Shown here piece by piece: positions 1 to 10,636 of a stretch of 64,000 nucleotides of DNA (position 1 is its first letter; each line of letters begins with the position of its first letter). A model generated the notes under the pieces. It saw nothing but the letters and a program-made list of their open reading frames with translations. It had not been told where the DNA came from and ran no database searches. This stretch comes from Membranipora membranacea (taxonomy: Eukaryota > Bryozoa > Gymnolaemata > Cheilostomatida > Membraniporidae). The stretch spans positions 27,404,001 to 27,468,000 of the forward strand of contig OU612065.1 in the NCBI GenBank assembly GCA_914767715.1, written 5' to 3'. The position numbers and the translations under genes are program-made.

Positions 1-451
1 ACCCAGAAGGCTGGCGGCTAGTAGAGAGGACAATCCACTGATAGCTCTGTACTGAGAAGATCTTGCTTGAGCAAGTCAGACATTTGTAACAGTGATTTGA
101 GGTGAGCCTGTTCTATCGATTGTATTGAGTTTAGTTGTATCGGTTATTCTAAAACCCCTTAGTTTCAGATATAACAATTGAACGAAACATAGAATTTAAG
201 GCAAATTCCCTGTTGCTCGCCTATGTGTTATGGTTATGTATGTTCCCTCCGCGGTGGCGAAGTGGCATTGCAACAGTTGAGCATCAAGGCCGATTTTCTC
301 AATATCACTCCGTCACCACAATTAGATTAACCATATTTAGTGTTGCACCGCCACCATCCATCTCAAAAAATATTGGTTCTCATGAAGTCATAAACTGTAG
401 ATAGAGTAGAGGTCATTCATCAATGCTTTATAGTAGTTGTCTTCTCTTTTA
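1..451. other. No gene seen; left edge spacer
   Basis: I see no exon with paired splice sites or recognisable protein similarity in this stretch. The only open frames are short and composition-driven. It runs up to the target duplication of the transposon that starts at 460. Confidence 0.5.
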
Positions 452-459
452 ACGATAGC

Positions 460-1157
460 CATAGCCTTAATAATAAACCTAGACAGGACACTGTATGGAG
501 CGTTAGCATTTAGGCAAATTCAATTGCTTGCTTCCTCAGTTATTCCAAGGATCAAAATGATCTCCACAAGCTACTGAATCTATTGCAATTTTCAAACTCA
601 AAATCCCATCGAAATTGATAAGGAAATAAACTTTAAAAAAGGGCTGAAACTGCAAAAAAAATTATAGCTCCAAGTCTAAACACCGTTTTCAATAGCTTGC
701 TTTTTTGATAATATTTGAGCTACAAAGCTAAACAGACTATCAAAATGTTCACCAGAAGCTGTTGAGTCTATTGCAATTTTCAAACTCAAAATTCAATCAA
801 AATTGTTTGAGATATAAGCATTTAATCAGGACTGAAACTGCAAAAAGAATTATAGCTTTAAGTCTATGTACCACTTTCAATAGCTTGCTTTTTTAATAAT
901 ATTTAAGCTACGAAGCTAAATAGACTATCAAAATGATCGCCAGGAAGCTGCTGAATCTATTGCAATTTTCAAACTTAAATTCCGATTGAAGCCAATTGAG
1001 TTGTCAACATTTGACCAGAGCTAGGACAGATAAATCAATGATAGCTATGAGTAAAAATCACTGCTTCTACACCCTCCAGTGACGCCGCGTCACCATAATG
1101 AAGCGCCTCACTTCAGCTACATACAGTGTCCTGCCTAGGTTTATTATTAAGTCTATG
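460..1157. mobile_element. 698-bp MITE with 8-bp TSD and internal 188-bp tandem repeats
   Basis: The ends are inverted copies: the left reads CATAGCCTTAATAATAAACC, the right (reverse complement) CATAGACTTAATAATAAACC, and both continue through TAG-CAGGACACTGTATG. The element is bracketed by the 8-bp direct repeat ACGATAGC at 452-459 and 1158-1165, which is the target-site size of hAT-type elements. Inside, a unit of 188 bp starting CAAAATG is repeated at 553, 741 and 929. There is no transposase frame, so it is non-autonomous. A 106-bp relative with the same ends lies at 52258-52363. Confidence 0.8.
553..1000. repeat. 188-bp tandem repeat inside the MITE, about 2.4 units
   Basis: Unit starts fall at 553, 741 and 929, exactly 188 bp apart. 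Each contains a CTATTGCAATTTTCAAACT block and a later AATAGCTTGCTTTTTT block, with roughly 10 to 15 percent divergence between units. The array lies wholly between the MITE ends. Confidence 0.75.
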
Positions 1158-1540
1158 ACGATAGCTGATAATTTCTTCAAGTCAGCTCAAGAGATTATTT
1201 ACAAACCAGGCTAGGGGGGGGGGAGGGGTTTTAATTACAAACTTGGAAAATCCCCAACTAAGCGAGCTCTGCTTTTGTCTTGTTCCCAAAACATACACTC
1301 GTTGGTGGGACTAAGTAAATGATTTTGGAACATTGGAAGACCGAATAGTGATAGCCTGATCCAAAAAGTTTTGTTTATTCTAATTGAAAGAGCCTCCTGC
1401 TTGAATGTCATGTTATCTATAATTAGATCTTAAAATTAAGAAGGGTATTCACACTTTATTAATTACAAAAACGAAACATGCAACAGCAGGACCTGAGACG
1501 TTTGCACATTTCACATTATGACAATCTGACTACTCCAGTA
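1158..1540. other. No gene seen; contains a G10 run
   Basis: Spacer between the MITE and the small minus-strand frame at 1541-1888. A run of ten G at 1214-1223 is the only notable feature. Confidence 0.4.
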
Positions 1541-1888
1541 TCAAGGCTGATTGTCCACTCTGATAGTTTCCATATACTCCGCATAAAACGGGCCCTGCAT
1601 GATTCCAGACTTGATGATGAGAGGTCCAAATATTCGCCATGTATGCCTCAATATGTCACCATGGATAATCACCCACCAGACAAATGCAATCCAAAATAGA
1701 ACTCGGACGTTGTTTGGTATGAGTTTGTGAAACCGATTCCAGTAAGTTTTCTGCCTATCTTTTTCAGTTTTCTTGACTGGATTGATTGCCATGGTGATGC
1801 CAATATTGCTGAAAAGGAAAGCGTGAAAACTAAAGAATGGATGGAAAAGAAGAATCACTAAAAACTTTTTCTTGATTGCTGATGACAC
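1541..1888 (-). CDS. Hypothetical small membrane or secreted protein, uncertain
   Basis: A 115-codon minus-strand frame. Its N-terminus looks like a signal peptide (KKK followed by FLVILLFHPFF). An internal Met at codon 33 would instead give a basic N-terminus (MAINPVKKTEKDRQK) followed by a hydrophobic segment, VLFWIAFVWWVII, as in a type II membrane protein. It lies 1.1 kb downstream of glycosyltransferase gene A on the same strand. No convincing splice donor or family match was found, so it may be a complete small gene, a first exon of a gene leaving the window, or a chance frame. Confidence 0.25.
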   Translation of the reverse strand: MSSAIKKKFLVILLFHPFFSFHAFLFSNIGITMAINPVKKTEKDRQKTYWNRFHKLIPNNVRVLFWIAFVWWVIIHGDILRHTWRIFGPLIIKSGIMQGPFYAEYMETIRVDNQP

Positions 1889-3015
1889 TATTGTACTACC
1901 TCAATTGGTATTGTACAGTGTAGACTGTCTTTGTTGTGCAGTTTCAGTAGCGGTTGTTTTTGTTTTGGAAACCCACTAACTTTAAAAGGGCTCAACAGGT
2001 TTTGCTATGTCTTCAAAAGGCAAAGTGCAATGGATAAAATAATTGAAAGGTAAGAACGTAATTTATCCAGTTCCAGGAAGCAATAAAGTGGTAATCTATC
2101 CCCACTCGACTCAACCCATCTCCAGGAAAGTGAAAAATTCATGCAACCTACCTTTATCTGGTCCAGCCAGTAAGTTGTGAAAAGTTACAAAATGAGCAGG
2201 CTTCAATTTATTGAAGCCATCGCCGCGTGCTGAGCAAGTGCTCAACTTTCGATGATTCATGATGATTGGCACAAGTTACTGCTTCTTTTACTGAGAACAG
2301 TAGTTTAATTAATAATACTCAGTGCACTAAGTAGTGCAGTAAAAGATCCAATTTATGAGGCTTCTTACTCTCAAAACTTCAAATTGAAAGGGTTTACTGT
2401 GGTATTGCAAGTCAAAAACAGTAACTGCCGAATTTTACCAAGTTATGCTTCTAGTTTGGAAATTGTTGCTTGGGTTATGATGTAAATAATCATGTTCACC
2501 ACCTTTTTCTCAGGTATTTTGAGTTATTTGTTGTTTTTTAGACATTTATTATAAACTTTTGATGTCTTCAATGAGGCATAAATATTGATCTTTAGTATTA
2601 ACGATTTCTGTTTTCAGTGTGAGACGATTTCAGGCATCGCATCTCTAATTGAGAGTGGGCGTACAGTTTTCTCTCATGAGCTTGTTGACCGCTGCTGCTT
2701 GCATTCGATAATGTAGTTCACACAAACGAGTATAACTCTATCCTCTATATGGCAAGAGACTGTCTGGTTATATTGCATGAATGATAAATGAACTAGAACT
2801 TCAATAAATATGACACAATCGTAGATCAGTGGACAATGTTATGCATTTGATAAACATCAAGAATTCTTGAAATGGAATATGTCAAAAAAAGTACCTGCCA
2901 ACAGACACCACCATTGTATGCTTGACCCATAGAGTTATTATATATAATAAGATTTTATAAATTGATGTTGAGGAGGTCTTAGTTTTACCACCGGTCTTCC
3001 GTTCGTTCCCCCCGT
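1889..3015. other. No gene seen; spacer 3' of glycosyltransferase gene A
   Basis: This is where the 3' UTR of gene A (minus strand, stop at 3016) must lie. I see no exon or clear repeat. No unambiguous polyadenylation signal can be chosen. Confidence 0.4.
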
Positions 3016-6000
3016 TCATGCTTTGAAGCTTGCACTGCTACTGTTACTGCTACTGCTACTATTGCTGCTTAGTTCGACATTCTGGCTGAAATGAGGTTCA
3101 GTTAGCTGCTCCTTGTGCCATAACAAATATAATCTGGAATCGGGTATATGGAAAAATGGAATTTTAGCCTTTTTCCAATCTTGTCCTTGAGACTCACCCA
3201 GCTCTGGCTCAGCATAAGATGATATAAAATCTAATTCTGTTGACTCCTGTCCCGTCTGTGCAGTCTTATTAACACAGATTCCCATGAACACATCATCTGT
3301 GTGCATATAAGCAGTTCTTAGAGCTGCCTGAAATAGTTTGGCGGCATTGCTCGGTGATAGAATGTAAACCATTCCCTGGAACCAGAGGGGATAATCTGCA
3401 TATGGCCATGATTCTCGAGATACGTATGACTTCACATTATGCCGATCCCTCTCAGGGCGTGTATAAAGTGTTTGTTTTCCTACAATGTAAGAATTGGAAA
3501 GTCTTATGATTACAACAGCTATATGATTTTAAGGCAAGCAAGCAAGGTTTACAAAATTTGATAATGCTCTTCCTCTTATGTTACTAGTTATTGAACTTAC
3601 CGATGTAAAGTGGATTTACAGAATCCATCCATGCTGTCATATCTGCCGTGATAGTTTTAAACGCTCTTGTCCTCAGTAGAACATCATCATCAATCTTGAG
3701 CAGCAGTTTAGCTTCTGTACAAAATCTAGATGTCCACCTGTCAAAACGTATAGGTTGTTCTAATATAAGTCATGTATGATGTTCTGTTCCCAATGAATAA
3801 TGAATCATTTTCAATAATTGACAGCCTCTCGACAAGGAGACAAGGGAAGTTCGACAGCAACATCAGGCCTAAGATCTCGGTAAGAAATAAAATAAATATT
3901 GTTTGAAGAGTTTGGTGGTGTCCGCATCTTATAAATTTTCATCATTTATGCTCTGAGGATTTTCACCAAACGTTTTGCTTTCTAAAGGCTTAGGCTTACT
4001 CCATCTTAGGCACTATGACTTACAGTAGAAAAGACATAGCTTTGTAAGTGTTGTTCTGGTAGGAGTCTATGAAGTCAGATTGCACTATATCCTTATGAAG
4101 TTCACTCTCATACTCAATACGCTGCTGATCTTCTATGCTGTCAGCTAATCCTAAGAAAAACAGTATCTTTATTTTAAAGCCACTAAGTTTCTGTAGGAAG
4201 TTTGGTGTGAGCCATGTGCTTCTCATTATAATCCGCCTCGTGCTGTAGACTGACTGAAATAATAACAAATGAAATCCATTATGATATCAACACCAAATTT
4301 AAAACAATCAGGTTACTATGATATTGAAATTTAAATTAAAACTCAATAAACATTTTTCTAAAGTCTTGTATACACAATATATATACTTTTTTATTTGGCA
4401 GACAATATAACCCTGGATGGATATTATCCATAATGTGCCAAAGCAATTACGACAAAATTTGGTGGGGGGGGGGAGAAAAAATGATAGTGTCTGGTGTTTT
4501 GAGCAGTATTCCATATTACAATGTCTTCACAAGAAGACAGCGACTAACATACTGTAAAATATATGGTACAGAGACTCCGACCTTGTCAGTCTATCAGATG
4601 ATGGTGAAACAAACTAAAAACTAAAGGCGGAAAGACAGGATAAATGATAATGTAATTTGGGGATTCTGCTGTATAGGTTCCATGAATATTTTGATTATGT
4701 ACTTGATTAGTTTGATTAACCCCCCATTTGTCTGGTTATCCCGTGATTTCATGTCAAAGTTTTTATACACTTATAGCTGTTTGGGTCTTCGCCAAATAAA
4801 ACTGCGACGGTAGACAACTCCAAATTTACCCTATCACATGCCTTGCTCCAAGCATATATTTTGTATTCAAATTTAGAATCGTGCTGGGTTTTTATTGATA
4901 TATGATAACAGATGATTAATTTTTGTTATTGCTCGCTGGAGGAAAAGTGTTCGAATAGTTCACCATTCTGCAGAGGCTTGAAATAGTGAAATTAATGGCA
5001 AACAAATTTCTACCCGCACTATTTATAAGCTTCCACCTTCGCTTACAAAAATTATTTCTAGCCATAAACATAAAAATAGGTATTCATAAGTATATGGATC
5101 TAGATAACATTAAATGGACCCCAAACTAGCTAAACTAAACTCTAGCTTACATTCGATCCTCTGTCGGTAGTTTTAACGATTCCCTATCGTTAGGCTTTCA
5201 GTTTAGTGGATTTTGTGACTTGGGATTTTTACTGATGGAACTTGGACTTTTGTCGTACAATTTATAACATTTATTGTCGAGCTTTACCGAGATTCACACC
5301 GTGAAATCTATAAAAGATTTACACAAACAATGACTATATGACTATTTATAAAAGCATTACACAGGTTCTCAAAAAGTTACCTTTATAGTGTTACTTTACA
5401 GCCTTTAAAATAAAGTGTTATTTCCAAAATTTACAATAATAAGGTGTCAAATTAAGCCTTTACACAATTCAAGGTATATATAAAATAATTAATCCTTGCA
5501 TGAGGAATGCATGTTGCAATTAAAATGATAAGGTTAATATTCATACCTTTTGCCTTTTTCCTCTAAACTGCTTTTGTATATAATATCTTGATCTAACTGA
5601 TACCTCCAGTTCATAATAAAGTGAACTGCCTTCTTTCACATGTAAAATTACACTGAACCAGGAGAAGTTCTGCCAGATATACAGGGAACACACCAACACA
5701 AAGACCAGGGCGGGCCAAAATCCCCCCAGACCAATCACGGACAGCCAACGCCCCATAAAGATGTTGGGAGGTGGCCAGAAGCTGCAACACATACACTCCT
5801 CGACACAATACTGCACCCTGGATCCCCTGTTTGAAGAGTAAATTACTCTATTGTCCCCTGAAATTGGACTGAACCTAATCCTGCAGATGAGAGCAGTGAC
5901 AATTTGTTTGGAGTTGAAACGAGTCTCCAGCTTAAGCTGGTGAAACAAAAGAACTTTTAATTTGAATATATAATACATGGGTTTGTTACATAATGAATTT

Positions 6001-9000
6001 TAGTTTGTTTTTGTAAAGCTGATGAGTATCTTTACACTCCCATCTTGATTTTTCATAAAAAATTAACAATACAAAGAAAGGTCGATCAGCTCTGCTGACT
6101 GTTCCAGACCCGGAAATAAATTAATGGGATAACTATATATGAGGTTTATAACGTATATTAATGAGACATATGGGGCAATGTAGCATCTGGAAAGTTTTCG
6201 CCAAGTTAGATCACAGTTTGAGTAAATACTTAATTGAAATAGGAGAAGTCACAGACCAGACATACTTTGGAATTCTTCAAGAGCGAGAATCTGCAAACCC
6301 CCTGGAGTCTGGGCTGTTTATTTATACATATGAAACAGGATCCTAACAGAGCCAGTGGCCAGCTGGTTGTATTTACTAATTGATCTAGCAGCAGAATCTT
6401 ACTTATTCTGTCCTGCCACCTGCTCCAGTGTCAACAGACCTCTCACTGAACACCTTGAGCAGCTAACTTGAGAACTTTGTGACAACCTCTATTTTAAGAG
6501 AGCATTACGCTCCCACCGTGAGCTTTATGACTTCGACAATCTATCTACTTCAAGCCTGAGATAATAGTGAGACATTACTCCTGGAACCCTCTCTCGACAA
6601 CTCTTGCTTTTGAATTGTTACATGGCTCTACGAAGTTTGGAACTAGTACTGTTCTTGTCTGTCTCATTGCAACTTTATTGAATAATTTATGATGCCATCT
6701 CACCTGGAAACCCTCAGCTACCATCTGTACACGTGTCAGCCTGACATCGTTGTATGGTTTAGCTGGGGAGTTCCCTGGTGGTAAAGCATCAGTCACACCG
6801 AGTTTTCGTATCATATTTGGGGTTTTAGGACAGGTCTATTTGTTGTCGATCTGCATCACTGGTTATGGCCTGGAAGTCACAGTTTCCCCATCAAGTGATC
6901 CAAAGTGCAGCATACCGCTATATATGTATAGGAGAAAATACATGAAGGTAAACAAGAGGACGTGTCTGTTGAGCTCAGTTCTACACCCCTCCCTTTTAGC
7001 AATCGGCTTAGGTGTCGGCCATGGTTTAACTTGAGGGCCTTGAGTTGCAGGTTTGAGTGACATGGCTTCTATAGCCAACACAACTCTTTCAGTTGAGAGA
7101 TCAAAATTTTGATTCAACAAATTCACAGTTTTATCATCGTTCGGTTTATCCAAATGAGATGGATTCATAGGAATTGAGTCTATGACCTGTACAATTGCTA
7201 CATCTACCTCCACATCATCTTTAATGGAAACTGGAATTGTGAGACTGGATTTGACAGTATTATTTATTGCTTCGCTGTCAATTGCCTTTGAACACATCTC
7301 AAATTCTTTCCCCAATACATCCCGGCCTAGTGGTGATTTGGCAGCAAAGAACTGCTCTTGGCCACCCTTGATTGCCTCGACTGGAGCGAAGGCATCAATG
7401 CATGGACTATCTAAAAGAGTAACTATGGGAGCATCTAGAGGGGGAGGGAACGGATAGGCTATGTCTTCTACAGTTTCCAGAGATTTACTGGTTGGTGTTT
7501 CTATGATTATCTCCTCTGTATCAGTTTCAGGGATGATACCTACTTTTTGTCTTTTCCTTGCCTCCCTTTCCACTATGAACTGTTTAAAACGCTCCAAGGA
7601 CAAAGCTCGTGCTGCCTCTCTAGCCCTATCCTGTTCTAGTTCTGTTACGAGGTCAGCTCTCAGGGAATTTGCTTTCTCCTCAAAGTTCTGTACTATGGGA
7701 AGGAGGTTTTCATGCAGATTAAGGCCATGAGTGGAGCACAAATCCTCAAGGTCAGAAGCTTGGGCCAATATCTTGGCTAAATCAAAGTCGAGGGCCCTAA
7801 TAATTTTATCAACAGAGAAACAAGAATTATCAACCATGTTCTGGAAGTCGGCTAAGATAATAGGACAGTTTTCAGATAATTCATTAAATAAAAGAACTGC
7901 TCGATACTTGACTGCAGATCTAGTTTGAGGCACCAACAAGGAAGTGCCTTCTTTGCTCTTGACAGATACATCACTACTACTGTCGTGGTTACTACTGTCA
8001 TCAGACATCTCATTTATATTATCTAACTGAGAATTCTGAGAGCTGATCTGATCATCAGATTGCCCAACCGGTTGATCGCTGGCCGCGTCGGCAGACACTG
8101 GGTCAGTCATAACTGAATTGCTTACTTTTTACAAAAAATCTAAATAAGGTTAGTCTTTCAAGAAGTGAACTACAGATTAAATACTATGATGACATACTGC
8201 TTGTGGCATGCAGCGTGTAATTCTGATAACAATAGGCCTGTTTGAAATGACAGCTCAACTCAATAGACTTGTACCTCAAAGGTAATGCTACAACACAACA
8301 AGTGTCACTGTCTCATCACAGGCTAAGAACTTTGGAATCTATTGAAAGGGCCACCATAGAGTAAGTCACCGTTCAACAAGAGTTCCCAAATGCGCAGTGC
8401 CGAGAAGCATAAAGGTCCAACTCCGCCCCCGCCAACAACCTGGTTAAATTGCTGACCACAATTAAATCACGAGGGGGAAATGGTCCCGACCTGGACTAAG
8501 TGATGGGATAATTCCGGGCACACCTGGCAGAAAAATATCCTGTTTCAGTTTACAACCAAAAATTAAAAAATTAGCTGAAATAAAAAGATAATTCCCCTAA
8601 GATCAATTAAAAAATAAAAAACTGACTCTAAGTCAATATTGAATATGAATACAACTTATCACTTTCCGCTGCTGCTTCACCGAAAGTCTGTCCTGGTGGT
8701 TGAATATCCTAGGGTAGATGGTTAATTGTTACTGAGATACGAGATGTTTCGCCAGAGGTTTGACCTGTTCGTTGTGAAATGTCTTGTCGGCAGAACTCGT
8801 TGCTATCCGCTCGGAGCACCTTATCCGCTGAGGTGCTATCTGCTCAGAATATCCTTATCCGCTGAGGTGCTATCTGCTCAGAGTATACTTATCTGCTGAG
8901 AAGCTATCCGCTCGGAGTATCCTTATCCGCTGCGGTGCTATCTGCTCAGAGTATACTTATCTGCTGAGAAGCTATCTGCTCGGAGTATCCTTATCCGCTG

Positions 9001-10636
9001 AGAAGCTTAAGATTTCACTTTAACGATTCCCTATCGTTAGGCTTTCAGTTTAGTGGATTTTGTGACTTGGGATTTTTACTGATGGAACTTGGACTTTTGT
9101 CGTACAATTTATAACATTTATTGTCGAGCTTTACCGAGATTCACACCGTGAAATCTATAAAAGATTTACACAAACAATGACTATATGACTATTTATAAAA
9201 GCATTACACAGGTTCTCAAAAAGTTATCTTTATAGTGTTACTTTACAGCTTTTAAAATAAAGTGTTATTTCCAAAATTTACAATAATAAGGTGTCAAGTT
9301 AAGCCTTTACACAATTCAAGGTATAAATAAAATAATTAATCCTTGCATGAGGAATGCATGTTGCAATTAAAATGATAAGGTTAATATTCATACCTTTTGC
9401 CTTTTTCCTCTAAACTGCTTTTGTATATAATATCTTGATCTAACTGATCTGAGTTCATAATAAAGTGAGCTGCCTTCTTTCACATGTAAAATTACACTGA
9501 ACAAGGATAAGTTCTGCCAGATATACAGGGAACACACCAACACAAAGACCAGGGCGGGCCCAAATCCCCCCAGACCAATCACGGACAGCCAACGCCCCAT
9601 AAAGATGTTGGGAGGTGGCCAGAAGCTGCAACACATACACTCCTCGACACAATACTGCACCCTGGATCCCCTGTTTGAAGAGTAAATTACTCTATTGTCC
9701 CCTGAAATTGGACTGAACCTAATCCTGCAGATGAGAGCAGTGACAACTTGTTTGGAGTTGAAACGAGTCTCCAGCTTAAGCTGGTGAAACAAAAGAACTT
9801 TTAATTTGAATATATAATACATGGGTTTGTTACATAATGAATTTTAGTTTGTTTTTGTAAAGCTAATGAATATCTTTACAGTAGTACTAATCAAGGATAG
9901 CTTTTTGTCAAGAAAAGTTGTCCTCCCAAAGTTTTTGGTTTATTGTTGTGGCAAATAGTAACCCGAAGTTACACGAACACACTCAAGTCCAGCCTATTAA
10001 TACTAATATGATTGATGTATAAATTTACTTCATTTGAAAGCTATGCAATGCAACACGCCAATGTTTAATATGCACACCCTTGGTCAGCGATTGCAACCTG
10101 TCAGCTCTGTGGGCGCAGTGAAAGTGACACTATTTCTCACAAAATATTTGTCGAGGTCTCCTACCTTTGACTTACTCTGTATGACTGCCAAATCAATGTG
10201 AAAGTCAATCATCGCTCACTTCAGGGGTACTCCTGAGCCCTCCGGCTCCAGCGCACACTCCAGACTAAAGTGACCGTCCTATATTAGAGCCTACCCCTGG
10301 TACTCACACTCCACACTTCTACCTAAGTATCAGAAGTTGGGACTTGTTTTGAGTCGAAGTTAAGTTATTTCGGCAGTTGGCCATGTACCTTACCTTGGTT
10401 GATGAATGGATTATGATTAGCAAGTTGGTGCCAGCGGAACATCTTTCAGAGTTTATCACAAATGAAAAGTTGTACGGATTGATGATTTTGTCTTTAAGGC
10501 TATACGTCTGACGCAAATCTGGAAGCTGTAGATAGGTCTCTTGCTGCGTAAATTGGTTGCAGAGTATAATCCTAGCTTGTAGTAGAATCACAAACACTGA
10601 ACATGTTATAGCATGTCTCTTCCCAGTACAATCCAT
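3016..10636 (-). CDS. Beta-1,3-galactosyltransferase-family glycosyltransferase, gene A (4 exons)
   Basis: Coding exons on the minus strand are 10636-10394, 4253-4024, 3737-3601 and 3479-3016, with donors GTAAGG, GTAAGT, GTAAGT and AG acceptors; phases 0, 2, 1 agree and give 357 aa. Family marks of the GT31 (Galactosyl_T) fold are seen in order: a hydrophobic N-terminus (residues about 9-26), the IIMRSTW box, FFLGLAD, DFIDSYQNNTYKAM, the metal-binding DDD of LLLKIDDDV, YPLWFQGMVYILS and DDVFMGIC. Such enzymes add a hexose in beta-1,3 linkage to glycans in the Golgi; donor and acceptor cannot be read from sequence. The C-terminus is a Ser/Asn-rich run (SSNSSSSSNSSS). Intron 1 (10393-4254) contains a whole LTR element. 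Paralogue of gene B. Confidence 0.85.
4464..4473. repeat. Poly-G run (G10)
   Basis: Ten consecutive G in an AT-rich intron, one of at least eight such runs in the window. Confidence 0.7.
5172..6036 (-). repeat. LTR, downstream copy (3' LTR in element orientation)
   Basis: About 98 percent identical to 9019-9880. Near its edge is a hairpin, TAACGAT-TCCCT-ATCGTTA. The minus-strand frame inside (5978-5541) is conserved between the LTRs only because the repeats are alike; I do not call it a gene. Confidence 0.8.
6863..8110 (-). CDS. Gag-like ORF of the LTR element (415 codons)
   Basis: This is the only long frame inside the LTR element, beginning about 0.9 kb inside the upstream LTR. The N-terminal 60 residues are acidic and Ser/Asp-rich. 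A helical, charged coiled-coil-like stretch lies around residues 130-190 (EEKANSLRADLVTELEQDR region, then ERFKQFIVEREARKRQK). There is a proline-rich segment (YPFPPPLDAP) and a hydrophobic patch near the C-terminus. No CCHC knuckle, protease or polymerase motif is present. Gag is inferred from position alone; it could equally be an accessory or captured protein. A further 79-codon frame follows at 6814-6575. Confidence 0.45.
   Translation of the reverse strand: MTDPVSADAASDQPVGQSDDQISSQNSQLDNINEMSDDSSNHDSSSDVSVKSKEGTSLLVPQTRSAVKYRAVLLFNELSENCPIILADFQNMVDNSCFSVDKIIRALDFDLAKILAQASDLEDLCSTHGLNLHENLLPIVQNFEEKANSLRADLVTELEQDRAREAARALSLERFKQFIVEREARKRQKVGIIPETDTEEIIIETPTSKSLETVEDIAYPFPPPLDAPIVTLLDSPCIDAFAPVEAIKGGQEQFFAAKSPLGRDVLGKEFEMCSKAIDSEAINNTVKSSLTIPVSIKDDVEVDVAIVQVIDSIPMNPSHLDKPNDDKTVNLLNQNFDLSTERVVLAIEAMSLKPATQGPQVKPWPTPKPIAKREGCRTELNRHVLLFTFMYFLLYIYSGMLHFGSLDGETVTSRP
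8801..9007. repeat. 34-bp tandem array (about 6 units) beside the upstream LTR
   Basis: Units of 34 bp of the type GTGCTATCTGCTCAGA followed by ATATCCTTATCCGCTGAG are repeated six times. Half-units resemble each other in inverted orientation (CTCAGCGG against CCGCTGAG). It lies where the primer-binding site or leader would be expected, just inside the LTR ending at 9019. Confidence 0.75.
9019..9880 (-). repeat. LTR, upstream copy (5' LTR in element orientation)
   Basis: Direct repeat of 5172-6036. Its outer end (TCTTTACA on the plus strand) is followed directly by the GTAGT target duplication. Confidence 0.8.

Larger units (their letters stand above)
5172..9880 (-). mobile_element. Non-autonomous (gag-only) LTR retrotransposon, 4.7 kb
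   Basis: Two direct repeats of about 865 bp (5172-6036 and 9019-9880) flank a 3 kb interior, and the whole is bracketed by the 5-bp duplication GTAGT (5167-5171 and 9881-9885). Read on the minus strand, the LTRs start TGTAAAG. A purine-rich tract (GATGGGAG) abuts the downstream LTR as a polypurine tract should. No TGG-type primer-binding site is obvious beside the upstream LTR. The interior has one long frame (6863-8110) and no protease, reverse transcriptase, RNase H or integrase motif, so mobility would need another element. The LTRs differ by roughly 14 changes in 860 bp by eye. It sits in intron 1 of gene A in the same orientation. Confidence 0.8.

Noticed and set aside
4406-4450. Similarity between 4401-4445 and 42217-42262 (GGACAATAT and TTTCCATAA blocks)
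   Set aside because: Short and roughly a quarter diverged by eye; could be an old repeat but not enough to define one.
5541-5978. Minus-strand frames of about 145 codons in both LTRs (also 9388-9822)
   Set aside because: They are conserved only because the LTRs are near-identical; no domain, and small indels between copies change the reading.
8801-9007. Possible CRISPR array (34-bp regular units)
   Set aside because: Units are contiguous with no unique spacers, inside an LTR element of an animal genome.
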